In this document: piece by piece, positions 1 to 10,798 of the stretch | Numbering within the stretch: the stretch's first letter is position 1 | Layout of the letters: every line of letters begins with the position of its first letter | Assembly: GCA_002224055.1 (NCBI GenBank) | Contig: AZLU01000304.1 | Coordinates: 1-39,864, forward strand | Length of the DNA: 39,864 bases | From: Pezizomycotina sp. ARF18 | Taxonomy: Eukaryota > Ascomycota | Direction: 5' to 3' | Notes under the pieces: generated by a model | What the model was told of the DNA's origin: nothing | Seen by the model: only the letters and a program-made list of their open reading frames with translations | Database searches by the model: none | Made by a program: the position numbers and the translations under genes

Positions 1-826
1 GTATGATAGATGGTAGAAGGGGTTGGTTTATTGGAGGAAGGTGAAGCTTTGGTGAATCATCGTGGTTGTGTATTAATTGGAGGTGGGCTGTGGGGTCGTA
101 AGGCTGCGCGAAGGAGCGTCAAGCTCTCGAATCCTGCGGAGCCTGCCGACGGTGTTTTGGTCGCAGCTGTGATCTTTTGAAGATGGAAAGTAAGCAAGCG
201 AGGATGCGATAAGGCTAATTCGCGAGTACGAGAGGGTAACAAAACCCTGATCGTGAATATATCTCCTGTTGCCGGTTTTGGCAGGAACAAAAGAAAAGGT
301 GACGATATGGAAGAGGTTGGGAGCAGAATAGGACGTGGTTGCGGATATCGTGAAATAAGGCTGCCAAGGAAGATTATTTGTTGCTTAGTCATGATTCCTT
401 GTTTGTTCTTTTTGTTTTCTCTTCTCTTTTTTTTTTTTTTTTTTTTTTTTTGCTGCTTCACGCGACAAAGCAGTAGACTGTACCACGGATCCTATCGGCC
501 CATTCGGAGTAAGCTTCCACGGTGAGGTTTTGTTCGTGAGACCCGCCAAAGGTGGATAATTCGGGAGATTCGTTCTTCGAAAATTGATATTCCGCGCGCA
601 AGAGAAGCTTAAGATAAGAAGAAAAAAAAATTTCCAGCCTCTCAAACTTCGCTTCATAGCTTCAATATTCAGCTGTACGCCTCAGGGCGAGAATAAGCGT
701 GGAACATAAGATATTGCCGTTTCGAGAAGGCCGCGGTAGCGCTTGCAAATGGTGATTAGGGGATCATTTATACTACTTTTTGCCCTGTACCTTTAAACGT
801 ATATTTTCCCACTTTTGGCCCTATAC
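1..826. other. No recognised gene; long poly-T run
   Basis: No open frame here looks like a conserved protein. The stretch holds a run of about 25 T at 427-451, next to a low-complexity lysine- or phenylalanine-rich frame that is an artefact of the run. No splice-site pair or promoter stands out. Confidence 0.5.
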
Positions 827-854
827 CGTAAACGTAAACGTAAACGTAAACGTA
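827..854. repeat. Tandem hexamer CGTAAA, about 4.7 copies
   Basis: Four full CGTAAA units plus CGTA are read directly from the sequence. The array lies just upstream of a perfect palindrome and the first F-box-like remnant. Confidence 0.9.
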
Positions 855-863
855 TCCGGCTTC

Positions 864-887
864 CGCGTTCGCGAACTCGCGAACGCG
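864..887. repeat. Perfect 11-bp inverted repeat with 2-nt spacer
   Basis: The arms 864-874 (CGCGTTCGCGA) and 877-887 (TCGCGAACGCG) are exact reverse complements separated by AC. It sits 42 bp upstream of the ATG of the F-box-like remnant and directly after the hexamer array. It could be a dimeric factor-binding site or a cruciform-forming relic; function is not shown by sequence alone. Confidence 0.85.
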
Positions 888-929
888 ACGCGGTGGGAGT
901 CAAAAGCTTCAAGTTCAAACGGACAAAGC

Positions 930-1235
930 CATGACCGACCTCTCCGACCTCCCACAGAACTCCTCGTCGAAATCTTCCAGCACCTCGATTATTGGCTCTA
1001 CTCCTCCGCCGCCTCTGCCGCCGTTTTTAGTAGTATCACATCAAACGCGCCGGGGAAATTCCCTCACCGCCTCTTCTAGCGTCAAATACCTCCTCCCCTA
1101 GCGACTCAAAGTACCCCACGCGAACGGGGACAGTACTTCCTCCCACCCCTGCATAAACAGCTACGCTCGACTTCCGATGCCGCAACCGACGAAATAGGAT
1201 TCTACCGTAACAACACGTTCACACCCCTTCACCGC
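930..1235 (+). pseudogene. F-box-like protein remnant, copy 1
   Basis: From the ATG at about 930 the sequence reads MTDLSDLP, and after a one-base frame change it continues TELLVEIFQHLDYWLYSS. Together these give the classic F-box core (LxxLPxELLxxIFxxLD), the Skp1-binding motif of SCF ubiquitin-ligase adaptors. A second fragment near 1195-1225 reads EIGFYRNNTFTPLH, a type of segment seen after the F-box in ascomycete F-box proteins. Stops and frame changes lie in between, so no full protein can be read. The strand and F-box assignment rest on this motif only. Confidence 0.5.
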
Positions 1236-1242
1236 TCACAAG

Positions 1243-1269
1243 CGTAGCCGACGTAGCCGACGTAGCCGA
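1243..1269. repeat. Three copies of a 9-bp tandem repeat
   Basis: Unit CGTAGCCGA at 1243, 1252 and 1261, read directly. A run of 11 C follows at 1307-1317. It lies within the decayed F-box-like region. Confidence 0.9.
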
Positions 1270-1979
1270 CGAAACTCGTTTCCTCGACCGGCATAACCGC
1301 AACCGACCCCCCCCCCCTGATTCGCCGTTCGTGGACAGTTAGTACGCGTTCCTCCTGCGCAATTGCACTGTCCGTGGCTTTGCGGAGGCGACGAGCGGGT
1401 ATATAAAATCCCTCTCGAGTACCGGGAGGTACGGGAGGGCGATGGACATTCGGTACTATTGGAGATGTCAGGGACGGTGAGATACCGTGCCGGTATGTTA
1501 TCTTTTCGTGGAGCGAGGAGGAGCAGAAGGAAGAGGAGGAGGAGGGAGGAGGAGGAGGGAATGGGTGGCGGTGTATGATGGCATTGACCGGCATGTAGCG
1601 GGCCGGTTCACGGCGGTGGAAGAGGGGGTTTGAAGCAACGTAGGTTGCATATATGAACCGTTTTGAATAGTAATGTTTTCTCAGCGAGCAAATATGTAAC
1701 GCATATAGTGGAAGCTCAGTAGAGTAAGTACGAATTTTTACCTTGCTAATACCTAAGAGCCTCTTTTACTAGCAAGAAAGCAGGATGAAAGACAGGGGAA
1801 GAAAAAAGGCGGGGGCCTATAAATTGGAAAGAAAATAAATAAAAATAAAACAAATTGATGTGAAAAATTCGCATAAGCAAACTTCAAGCTCTTCCCCAAA
1901 ACTAACCAAGTCTCAGGCTAGACATTTATCTCCAGAAAACCCATCGAGTCAAACCAAACGAACAAACCCTTCTCCATTC

Positions 1980-2645
1980 ATCTCCGCGTCGCGAATCCAA
2001 AACCCTGGCGAACCTCTCCAAGCTCCCCACCGAGGTAACTCCTCGACATCTTCAAAGATCTAGACTACATCACACTCAAGGTCTCCATCCCGCGCTTACC
2101 GCCCGCTTCAACGACATCAGCAACGAGGCCGCCGGAACTTCCCCACACCAACCTTATTCCGCCGCCAATACGTCCCCTCCCATTCCGACGACAGCAACCC
2201 TGCCACTCACCCCGAAGAGAACAATGATCTTCCCCCTCCACCCGTGCCTATCCCGCCTGCACATCGACAACCCTCAGCGACAAAATAGGTTTTCTGCAAA
2301 AGCAATATCTCACCCCCTTCACCAATTCCTCGCAACATCGTGGAGAGGAACTCCTATTCACATCTGTAGCCCCTCAGCGAGGTTACTCCTGGACAACTTT
2401 TCGTCGACGAGGCCGCGGCGGCCGCTTGGGCAAGTTCACGGTCCGCGATGCCGTCGGTTCGGTAAGCGCGCAGGCGGCGAGGCTCAGCGGAACCAAAGCT
2501 GAGCCGCGTCCTACTCCGGCGCATGTCGCTGTTTAAGAGCGCTGGGAGGAATTTCGGGAGGGCTATCGACATTTGCAATTCAGGGCTGCGGCAAGGATCT
2601 TTACGGAAGGACTAAATAAGAGCTGCGGCCGTTTCGGTTCCTCGT
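1980..2645 (+). pseudogene. F-box-like protein remnant, copy 2
   Basis: Around 2003 the sequence reads ANLSKLPTEV, then after a one-base shift LLDIFKDLDYITLKVSIP, which is an F-box core resembling copy 1. Downstream, from about 2430, a long frame reads GKFTVRDAVGSVSAQAARL and then, after one in-frame TAA near 2533, ERWEEFREGYRHLQFRAAA and ends near 2645. That continuity after the stop suggests a single base error or a recent lesion. Middle parts are broken by several frame changes. F-box proteins recruit substrates to SCF ubiquitin ligases; the target is unknown. It is the same strand and family as copy 1, so probably a tandem duplicate. Confidence 0.55.
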
Positions 2646-2699
2646 TGTCTCGGTAAACCGGCGCAGCCTCGAGAGGAGATTTCTGGTGGAGATTTACGA

Positions 2700-3470
2700 A
2701 TCCCTATCATAATATTCGACCCTTTCCCATTCCCCTCGTCATGACGGTGAGCTTCGTATGCTCATCCTAAACCTCCATATTGGTCCATTTTTTTTTTTGA
2801 ATGATGGTTAAAACAAGTGGAGTAGACGATACTATAGAACCACGGGTACATATGAGGATCGCCATTTGATATATGAACGATAGATCGAACCTGCAGAGAA
2901 AAACTCACTAGGAACATGGAGTCCTTTGATTCATCTCGTTGCTTTCCCTTGTAGTTTTTTAAGGTTAAAGTGGTGGGTTAAGACATTTTCGTATACGGAC
3001 GCCGTTATATCATCAACATTTACCCCCGGTAACGCTCTCGACCGTCCCTAAAACTGAAACGAATGAAGATTGTCTCAGCCAGTTTAAAAAAATTTTGACT
3101 TATAAAAGACAACTCCCCGTCCCGTTTACGTAGCCACTGAGGTCATACTTAGGCTTGCAGAGTTTTCCTTTATAGCTAAGGCAAAACAACAGGACGAAGG
3201 TGGGGAGCTCGTCACCCTATCATACGAAGCGGAGCATTAGGAACCCTTGGCCTGTGGGCACCTCAATAGAAAGATCTATGGAATACGAAGACACCATGTC
3301 GATCATGCTTTAACGCTAGCGCAACGCCAGGGGTATCTACTCGTATTTTATAAATTCCTTTTCCTGCTCCGAAAAGCCTACCTAGAGCAGTGATGGAAGT
3401 TGAAGGCGCCATAGCTAGATAACACCATGGAATGTTAAGATATACAATGAAAGCTTAAAAAGACGTTAAA
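2700..3470. other. No recognised gene
   Basis: Stops are frequent in all six frames and I see no conserved protein, splice pair or repeat array in this stretch. Confidence 0.5.
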
Positions 3471-3475
3471 ATACG

Positions 3476-3541
3476 ACAGTGGCGACGAATCGAACGCCCA
3501 ACCCGTGGGACGCCGTATTCTAGTATAGATCGTCCCACTGT
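3476..3541. repeat. Nested inverted repeats with a tRNA-like B-box
   Basis: Outer arms ACAGTGG (3476-3482) and CCACTGT (3535-3541) are exact reverse complements. Inner arms GTGGGACG (3505-3512) and CGTCCCAC (3531-3538) overlap the right outer arm, so two alternative hairpins are possible. On the minus strand, GCGTTCGATTCG resembles an RNA polymerase III B-box or tRNA T-loop. The span (about 66 nt) is short for a tRNA and I cannot fold a clean cloverleaf, so this may be a decayed tRNA or a tRNA-derived SINE end rather than a working tRNA. Confidence 0.4.
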
Positions 3542-3839
3542 GGCGTTCGTGAAGGAAATATATTAGTAGGCGGGTTCCGCATCCGGAGCAGGGTGCCTGA
3601 AGTTTTGATCTATCTTTTCCCGGGCCGATTTGCGAATAATTATAAGGAAGAACAATCCAAACCTTTTTTTTTCTTTGACTAACGATAATTAGGTTTTCGT
3701 ATGATCGTCTACTTTAGCTCACGAAGCGGGTTCCTGGCATCGTGAAGGATTTTTTCGTTTAAAATCAGGCATCGGGAACCCATCTATCCAATGTCCGCTT
3801 CTGCTATAGGATCCAGAAGGAATAATCATTGTTTTTCAC

Positions 3840-5300
3840 ACACCTACGCAAATGTCAACCTCTCCTCCTCTCCGCCAGGCACGCACGGCCTAACAGCCGC
3901 CTTCACAATAACACTAATCGTGGGTTTACCGCCGCATCGAGACGTTACTACGTCCGCATAACGAAAGCTGCCTCTTCGGTTTCCTCGTCGAGGATTACGT
4001 TTTCGTAGTCCCGTAGCTTGCTTTATAGCGTTTACGGCGCTGTGCTATACATCTGCGTAACACTACGATGGGGCCAACTTGAATCGCAAGGCCGGTAGCA
4101 TGGAGACGATATGGCGTTGTTACGTGAGTACCGCTTTTCTCTCCTCTCTTTCCCTAACACGAGAGGACCGTCAAACTAACGTTCCTTTTTTTAAGACGCC
4201 GCAAGCCTCCTAATGGACGTAACAATGACACTAATCCGCCTCGACCTCTTCCTATTCTACGGCGCGTCTACACGCGCTGAACTCCTCTGCCGGCAGTGTC
4301 TCATAATCTTCATGCCGCGTCCGTTGCGTACCATCCTCGCATGCGTCCTCTGCGCGCACACATTATTCTGCACTCCTAAAGCGGGTCTAGATTTTACCAT
4401 CTACTCCTCGCAAAAGTGCAACGATATGAGCGTCCGGTTATCGCTCGCGACCGGTGATTACTGCTTAATATTGCCGTAGTGGGACTCGTAACGCGGACGG
4501 TGAGACTGTTGAGGGTAAGCGTTGCGAACGTTAATAAATCGACGGGATAGTGGAGTAGCGGGGGATGTGACGGAGGCGTCGAAGCCGTGTAGGCCGATGC
4601 TTTTGGTTGCGTTTATGTAAGTTTAACCCCCCCCCCCCCCCCTTCCACATCTCCAACTTCACCACTAGGACTTCTTCTATTTTCCCCTGTACATCGAACT
4701 AACACACCTCAAAGCTCCTGTACCATCCCAATAATCCGCCTTGCATTCGCCGCCTCTCCGGACCAGAGGACTACGGCTCCCGCATCCGCTCCCAAATGGC
4801 TCCACGTCGAAGCAACAATGTTCTTCATCGGTCGCGTGCATGCCACAAATCCGAACCCTCCTCTTCCCCGGCCTAACTGTCCCGCTAGCGACCCTCGCAA
4901 CCCCCGAAATAAATACACAAACTCTAAGAACTCCGACGGCAGTAAGAGCTCGGGAAGAAAGCGTTCAACGCCGTTATGGTGTGGACGCTCACCCTCGGTG
5001 ACGATGATGATACCATGGTTTCTCAAGGTAGTAGCGAGGGGAGAAGGAGGAGATGGATATGGTCGATGGGGATAGGGATAGTAAGGATGTAGTTAATGTT
5101 TATACCCGCCGTAGATTTAATGTTGAGGAGCAAAGGTTGAGGACTAGCGTGGGGAGTTGCGACGGGGAGGGGGGAGTAATAAGTCGGTGGACAGTTTGGA
5201 CTGGAATTAATGGAACAGTACTACCGTGCACGGCGGTGAGGATTTGGAGAAGGTGATGTGGTGGAGCGGGCCTACATCCGGCGCGGAGGTCCCGGTCATG
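3840..5300 (+). other. Degraded GC-rich coding-like region, family not recognised
   Basis: Several partly open plus-strand frames run through here. A good splice pair (GTGAGT near 4122 and TTTTTTTAAG near 4195) would join a frame reading DDMALLHAASLLMDV to the open frame 4213-4479. A run of 16 C lies at 4627-4642. From about 4800 another frame reads MFFIGRVHATNPNP. None of these matches a family I know, and frames on both strands are open, so I make no functional call. It may be another decayed member of the F-box-like region upstream. Confidence 0.25.
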
Positions 5301-7300
5301 AAAAGAATAATTGTTGAAGGCTCAAGAGGTAACTCTTTTCGACGGACTAGTAGCTATAGTTCATTTGCAAACATATCACCAGTATCATACATTAGGACCG
5401 GAAGGAAATTCAAGAAATAATACTCATGATTAGGCACTGATAAGCTTGAGTGGTTTTAAGGCAGACGTCCTTACATATTCGAAGGGAGTCGTCTATCATA
5501 AAACCATCCTATGATCACGGCAATGGCAGCGCCTAGATATGCAGAAACCATAGGTAATCTAATGTAATAAAAAACAGCCTAAGCAAATAAAGGAAAAGGG
5601 GGAAATAATATCTAAGTTAATCGTTGTATTTGCAGCAACGGATAAGCTCCTGTTCAACTCCATCTTACTGTAAAACTACGTCACTCACTCACTCACTCAC
5701 TCACTATCCTCGCCGAAGTTTTGTATGCCGCCACTTCAATATAATCACCGATTTAGGTATATCGAAACTGACATTCCGACAAAACAAGTGGCTTTTATCA
5801 TTCCCGGTAATTGAATCCCCCGAGATTCGCGATATTGACCGCTTTATGTCTTCCGAGAAATCTGTACTCAAGTAAGGCAAGGGTAAGGATAAGGGCCGCC
5901 ATATCGCCTCTCTGGGGCGAAGTGCGGCAAGGTCTTACGTAAAGCCAATTCCAGCCCCTTCTCACTACATAAGTATATAGTCGTACGTGGCAGAATTACA
6001 ACCTGGCGAAATGAAATTTTCTGGAGTGCGTGTGAAGCTTTGGCAACCCAATATTTAATTCCCCGAGAGGCGGTTAGAAGACCTGAGAGTTTCGTTCCAT
6101 GAAACACCCGCTGAGTCTTGCATACCTAGGACGTGTGAACTTTTGTTTCTACTGTACGTCGTTGACAATGCACCCGCATAGATGTTTCAGTCGAAAATGT
6201 CAACATCAAAGCGTCGCGGCGCAGGGCACCTAGGCACCTATTCTTCCCGCAACCGTTATAACGTCTTACCGCCGACTTCTCCGCGTAGCTAGTTTCTCCA
6301 TGGAGTAATTTCTTTTCACAGGCGACATCATCGAGCAGAGATTTGAAACGATCGGGAAGTCTTCTAGAAGGAATAATAATCATTCTGGCTGCATAGCTGC
6401 CCTTTCTCTTCGAGCAGTATTTCCGTGGGATTTCGGAAGCTTCCGTCGTTGTCCCACAATTGCCAACAAGCCAATTCCGTCATTTTTGTTTCTTTGTTCG
6501 CTGGCTTGCTGCTGAGCCTAGAGAATGGCTTTCTTACAATCCTCCAATCACGATTATCGAGTCTCGCTTCTGCACCTCTTCGCAAATTTCTTGCCTCACT
6601 GTCTCGAGTTCTCGACCAAAAACCAGAAAAGAAAAAACGCGGGATTCCCAAATAAAGAACACAGAGCATTCTCCTGTCCAAATCCGGATTTTACGTGCTT
6701 TCAAAATCCACCTTTGATTCGTCGGAGTCGAAGATCCGTTCCCCTTCGAGATAGACAACCTGTATGATTGTCAAAAATAGGATACTCCGAGACGCGAGAT
6801 GTTCGATGCGTCGGCGAAAAAAAAAATCCTTTTTTTTTTTATATTTTTGGTGCGGGTTGTCTTTGTTCAGATTAGCGACAGACGGACCGGTGTCTATCTA
6901 TGGATCTATGGGGAGTAAAACTTGGAGCTCTCCTATGACGATGGTGACATTTTTAGTCTTTCAATCCTCGCTCCGATAAGGCCCATGAGGGTGGATAGGA
7001 TTTTTATTTAAGACTGGAAGATTTCCCCAGAATGTGTCATTTCATTTAGGACATCATCAGTTCAAACATTTAGTTTGGAAAGACATTCACTACAACTGGC
7101 CTGGGAGTCACTCGTTTTCCCTGATTACTATTCTCGCCATCTTTCTTCTCCTCCCCCATTCATCAAGGCAACAGTAGTCTGTAATCGCATATTTTCCATA
7201 GCAACTACGGGCGTTTCCAATCGCGTTGAACCACATCCGCATACACTCCACCGTTCTCACATTGCTATATCTCAAAAATTCTTCCCCCACGCCTAACATA
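5300..7300. other. No recognised gene; TCAC microsatellite
   Basis: A microsatellite of about five and a half TCAC units lies near 5682-5705. Overlapping short frames of 60-105 codons occur on both strands at 5868-6770, but none shows a domain, a signal peptide or splice signals. I regard them as chance frames. Confidence 0.45.
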
Positions 7301-7320
7301 ATTACCACTATCCAATAACA

Positions 7321-7548
7321 ATGTCTCGCACATCATTCATCTCCGCCGTTGGCGCCATCTTCTCTCACTCTCATGTTTCTTCGAACACATCGCTCGACAC
7401 TGACAGGCCTTCGTCGAGTAAATCCAAATACGCCGAAAAACTAAAAGAACACGGCGACGTCTGGTGGACGTCCACAACAACCGTTTCAACAACAACCAAC
7501 AAGAAAGAATACGCTGCGGTACATGAGTGGAGTTACATGTACATGTAG
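7321..7548 (+). CDS. Small uncharacterised Ser/Thr-rich protein, 75 aa
   Basis: This is one of the few uninterrupted short genes in the window. The ATG has a favourable context (AACAATG) after a pyrimidine-rich leader. The 75-residue product starts MSRTSFISAVGAIFSHSH, is rich in Ser and Thr, has a lysine-rich middle (SKSKYAEKLKEHGD), a TTTVSTTT patch and an aromatic end (HEWSYMYM). There is no signal peptide, membrane span or known domain. Size, start context and biased composition resemble short orphan proteins annotated in ascomycetes. A chance ORF cannot be excluded. Confidence 0.45.
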   Translation: MSRTSFISAVGAIFSHSHVSSNTSLDTDRPSSSKSKYAEKLKEHGDVWWTSTTTVSTTTNKKEYAAVHEWSYMYM

Positions 7549-7637
7549 TGTGGAGAGAAGGTCCCTGAGAGGTGGCCGGACGGATTGATAACAACTTAGA
7601 CTGTTTACTTCTGGGATTTTCGGATCGTCTATTGTGC

Positions 7638-7887
7638 TTTTTTTTTTTTTTTTTTTTTCTGCTTTTCTTTGGAGTTCCTTCGCTCGTCTTTTGGACAACG
7701 GATTTAGGAGTTTGGTCCTGTTAATGCTCAACGGGCAACGTAATAGTAATGACTGGCGTTTTGTAGTGCGATGGAGTTTGCTTGGAGTAGTAACTTGTTT
7801 CGTTTGATAACACCCTTCAACCTGCTTTCCCACTGCCCAATCCCTGTTCTCGCACCCCAAAAAAAAAAAAAAAAAAAAAAAAAAAAA
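7638..7887. repeat. 200-bp segment bounded by poly-T and poly-A runs
   Basis: A run of 21 T (7638-7658) and a run of 29 A (7859-7887) face each other across 200 bp, so the ends are complementary and can pair. I see no gene inside. Run lengths may be unreliable if the assembly has homopolymer errors. Confidence 0.7.
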
Positions 7888-8302
7888 CATCGTTCCCCTT
7901 TTCCCCTCCTCTTTTACACCCTCTACTTTGACCAAACGACGCTTTCAATTCTCGCGATACTTCCCCTTTGCTTCTTGGAGTTCAGTTTTAGGAGTTTCCA
8001 GTTTTATTGGCTGCAATTGTCTTTTCTTCTTAATGAATAGCAATGAAATGATTATCTACAAATATAATCAACCGTATGACGTGAAACAGCATCCGCGACA
8101 TCTGCGAAGAACAGATAAACTGTCGATTCAATGATAAAGGTAGCGCAATAGATATCCCTTATCACCTTAGCTTGGGGAATGAATTGAAATACAAGACAAG
8201 ACATATGTAGGAGACCTGAATGGATAAAACTTAACCCATTGCTACCGCAATAGCATCGATTACACTAAGGAGTTATCTTCGTATTTGCTCCAAAGTTGCC
8301 CT
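7888..8302. other. No gene seen; 3' flank of the transglutaminase-like gene
   Basis: Short frames only. The minus-strand transglutaminase-like gene ends at 8303, so part of this stretch is probably its 3' untranslated region. Confidence 0.4.
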
Positions 8303-9924
8303 TCAAACCGTGGCCTGAAGAGAAGAAAAAGGCATTATTAGTTTTGGGGTCATCTACATCATGATTAGAGACAAAGAAAGAAAGGGAAGACCTTACGGAA
8401 GTAAACCGGCGTATCAGACGTCGGGTAACTCCCCCCCCTTCCGGGAATGCTGCACCCTTATCGATTTGACTTTGGTGGTACTCTGCCTCCGTCTGGCTTC
8501 CGTCGACGAGCTTATACGGCCCACCTTCCTCGTAGATCCCGTGGCAGGCGTCAAGGACCTTAAGAGTTCCGTCGGAGTCTTTATACTCCGCGAATGCATG
8601 ATTTTTGAACCACGCGCGCTTCTTGTTTAAGATATCGGTAGGAGGGAAGTACTTGTTTAATGCCGCGCCTGTTTTGGGGTGCTTCCAGACGGGGCTGTTG
8701 CAGCGTAGCTCATCTTGGCTTCCCGTGAGACCGAAAAGAGGACCTGACCGGATGTATCCGAAACGGCTCTGGTAGATGAAAGTGGCATCTAGAAACTGTT
8801 GGAATAAAGAAGGATGGATGTTTGGTAAGTATCATTGTTTCTAGAGATGCTCGAGCGCAGAGGAGTGAAAAATGGGATGGGTTGCATATGTACCTGCGGG
8901 TACTCCTTCTGATCCACACCGTCAACCGGCACAACCCCAAGCTCAGCACACATCAGCATAGTGTACCCGGCGAGGTCGTGGCAGTTTACAGTCAACGGTT
9001 TCATTGGCCACTGAAACACCGTAAGATCAATGAGCGTCGGGCGGAAGTCCTCTGCTATTGGACACGTGCAGCAGTTGCCCTTGCCAGTCGTGGTATCGTA
9101 ATGCCGGTCCGGGTTGCCCAAGTCCCACAGTGACTGCACGATATTCTTCGCGCACGTACGTGGGTCGCTAACGAGAGTTTCGCCGCTTAAACCAAGAAGG
9201 CGTTCGACGGGTATAAGGCCATACGGAGAAGGTCGGCGATGAACGGACGCCTGAGGTGACCGAGGACGAAGAAGAGCTCGAGGCGGGTCGTTTAACCGCT
9301 TTGAATTCCTTGGTACCTGCAATTTTTAAAGCAATAAATATCAGTTTGTGTTTGAGATTCGTAAGGAGGAAAAGAGGGATTGAGAGGTAAGTCAAGATAC
9401 CAGGCGGATTTATATTCGTCCATATAAGAGACCAAGTCCAGTCTCCCGCGCATTTAAACGGCCCCTGCGAGGTGAAGTTGACGAGCGGCAAACCCGAATG
9501 TAAACCCATCCACCTCGATCGTCTTCCCATCAACGGGATACGGAATCACGGCGCGGAACTCAAATAACGCCGTTCTGATTCCGCGCCGTGATCATGAACG
9601 CGCCTTATCGGTTGTTAAGCCTGCCGCGGCGAAGTCGAAGGAGCCCTTAAACTTCATAGGGACTTTGATGGTAGAGCCATTCTTGCTGAACACGATAGCA
9701 GCAGCTCTGTACGAGGTATTCGGCGCCGTATCTTCAGGTGGAATCACGAAGTCATTACCGGGATGCCAGAGTGTACGGCCGTAGTAGGACCGCATAGCCC
9801 AGCTGGCACTGTCTTCGTCGAGGTAGATGTATTGCACCGGGATCCTGCGACCGCTGGTTTGAGCGCCTTTGCCCAAGGCCGGCGCCTCCATGGAGATGGA
9901 GTGTATCTGAAGCTCTGTGGTCAT
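8303..9924 (-). CDS. Transglutaminase-like cysteine-fold protein, frame-disrupted
   Basis: Read from ATG 9924 (MTTELQIHSISMEAPA). Introns are placed at 9317-9400, 8796-8893 and 8315-8396, with stop at 8303. The third quarter carries a probable nucleophile in VNCHDLAGYTMLMCAELG. Exon 3 follows with FKNHAFAEYKD, then VLDACHG. Cys, then His, then Asp in that order and spacing is the transglutaminase/papain-like (PF01841 type) core. No signal peptide is seen. The exact enzyme activity (crosslinking, protease, deamidase) cannot be told. One-base frame changes occur near 9595, 9570, 9489 and 9211, and a G8 run (8431-8438 on plus) makes the C-terminus uncertain. A 14-bp inverted repeat lies between two of the breaks. 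Confidence 0.6.
9545..9592. repeat. Perfect 14-bp inverted repeat, 20-nt loop, inside a coding exon
   Basis: ATCACGGCGCGGAA at 9545-9558 is the exact reverse complement of TTCCGCGCCGTGAT at 9579-9592. On the coding (minus) strand the two arms encode MITARN and EFRAVIP in different frames, and the reading frame changes on both sides of the hairpin. Confidence 0.95.
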
Positions 9925-10798
9925 CGTGCGAAAGGGAAGCTGCTTTGCTAACAAACGCGAGGAAGTTGCGAAATGGAAGAAGGATGGTATTCAAAGTTTA
10001 TGTGAAAACGGACTACCTTCACCACGTAGTAATAAGATCTTTTTTTGCATATGGACCGCGATCTGTTGTAAGAAGAATTGCAGCCGTGGGCCTGCGTGTT
10101 CTCCTCTCGGAAGAGTCCCGTAGAAATGGCAATGGGGTATCGTTGAAGAGTGGCTACTATACACAACCGAAGATTATCTGCCTTGTTCACATTTAATAGG
10201 ATAAACTGTTCCAAACTGAGAAGGCTTGAGGTAATCCTTCTATGATATTACACGTCTACACGGAGGCCCAGGAGCTGAATGGAGGTGTCACATCGCCCAT
10301 ATGGACTGGAAGCTAGGATCAGGTCTATACGGAGGCGCCTATAGCGACCTAAAGCCCGCATAACCCCACTAGTTCAGCATGTCTTAATTTGATTCGCACT
10401 GCAGTACTGTAACCTTGTGTTATAATTTTGACTGCATATGCATCAACGTTTCAGCTTGTTCGGGCCCGGAAAGAGCAGGACGTTCGTTCAGATATCAGAA
10501 GGCTGAGGATCGCGCTATTTCCTTCGGAAACCGTTTCTAAATTAGTCTGGGCTCTTTAGTTACTACTGCTTCACAGCTCAAGGATTAGAACCTCTAGGTA
10601 AACATAGGATTAATATTGCGCGCAATGTACAGGCTTTGTTTTTCTAAACTGATATTTTCCTCAAAGGGGTGGCCGTATGTACTGCTTCACCACCTCCCGA
10701 CATTATCATTCCGCTTGGCCACAAAACTCTTCACAACTTTCAATCACGTATTCACCATTGCAAGTAGCAGTAAACCTCTGTCGCAACAAAGTCTCATT
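9925..10798. other. Intergenic, no gene seen
   Basis: It lies between the start of the minus-strand transglutaminase-like gene and the start of the plus-strand gene at 10799, so it should hold both 5' regions. Overlapping short frames at 9945-10214 show no features of real genes. Confidence 0.45.

Noticed and set aside
57-657. Overlapping 90-134-codon frames on both strands around the poly-T run
   Set aside because: They depend on a homopolymer for lysine or phenylalanine runs and have no domain, splice signals or convincing start context.
6126-6770. Overlapping frames on both strands that could be a transposon fragment
   Set aside because: No reverse-transcriptase, integrase or transposase motif and no terminal repeats could be read.
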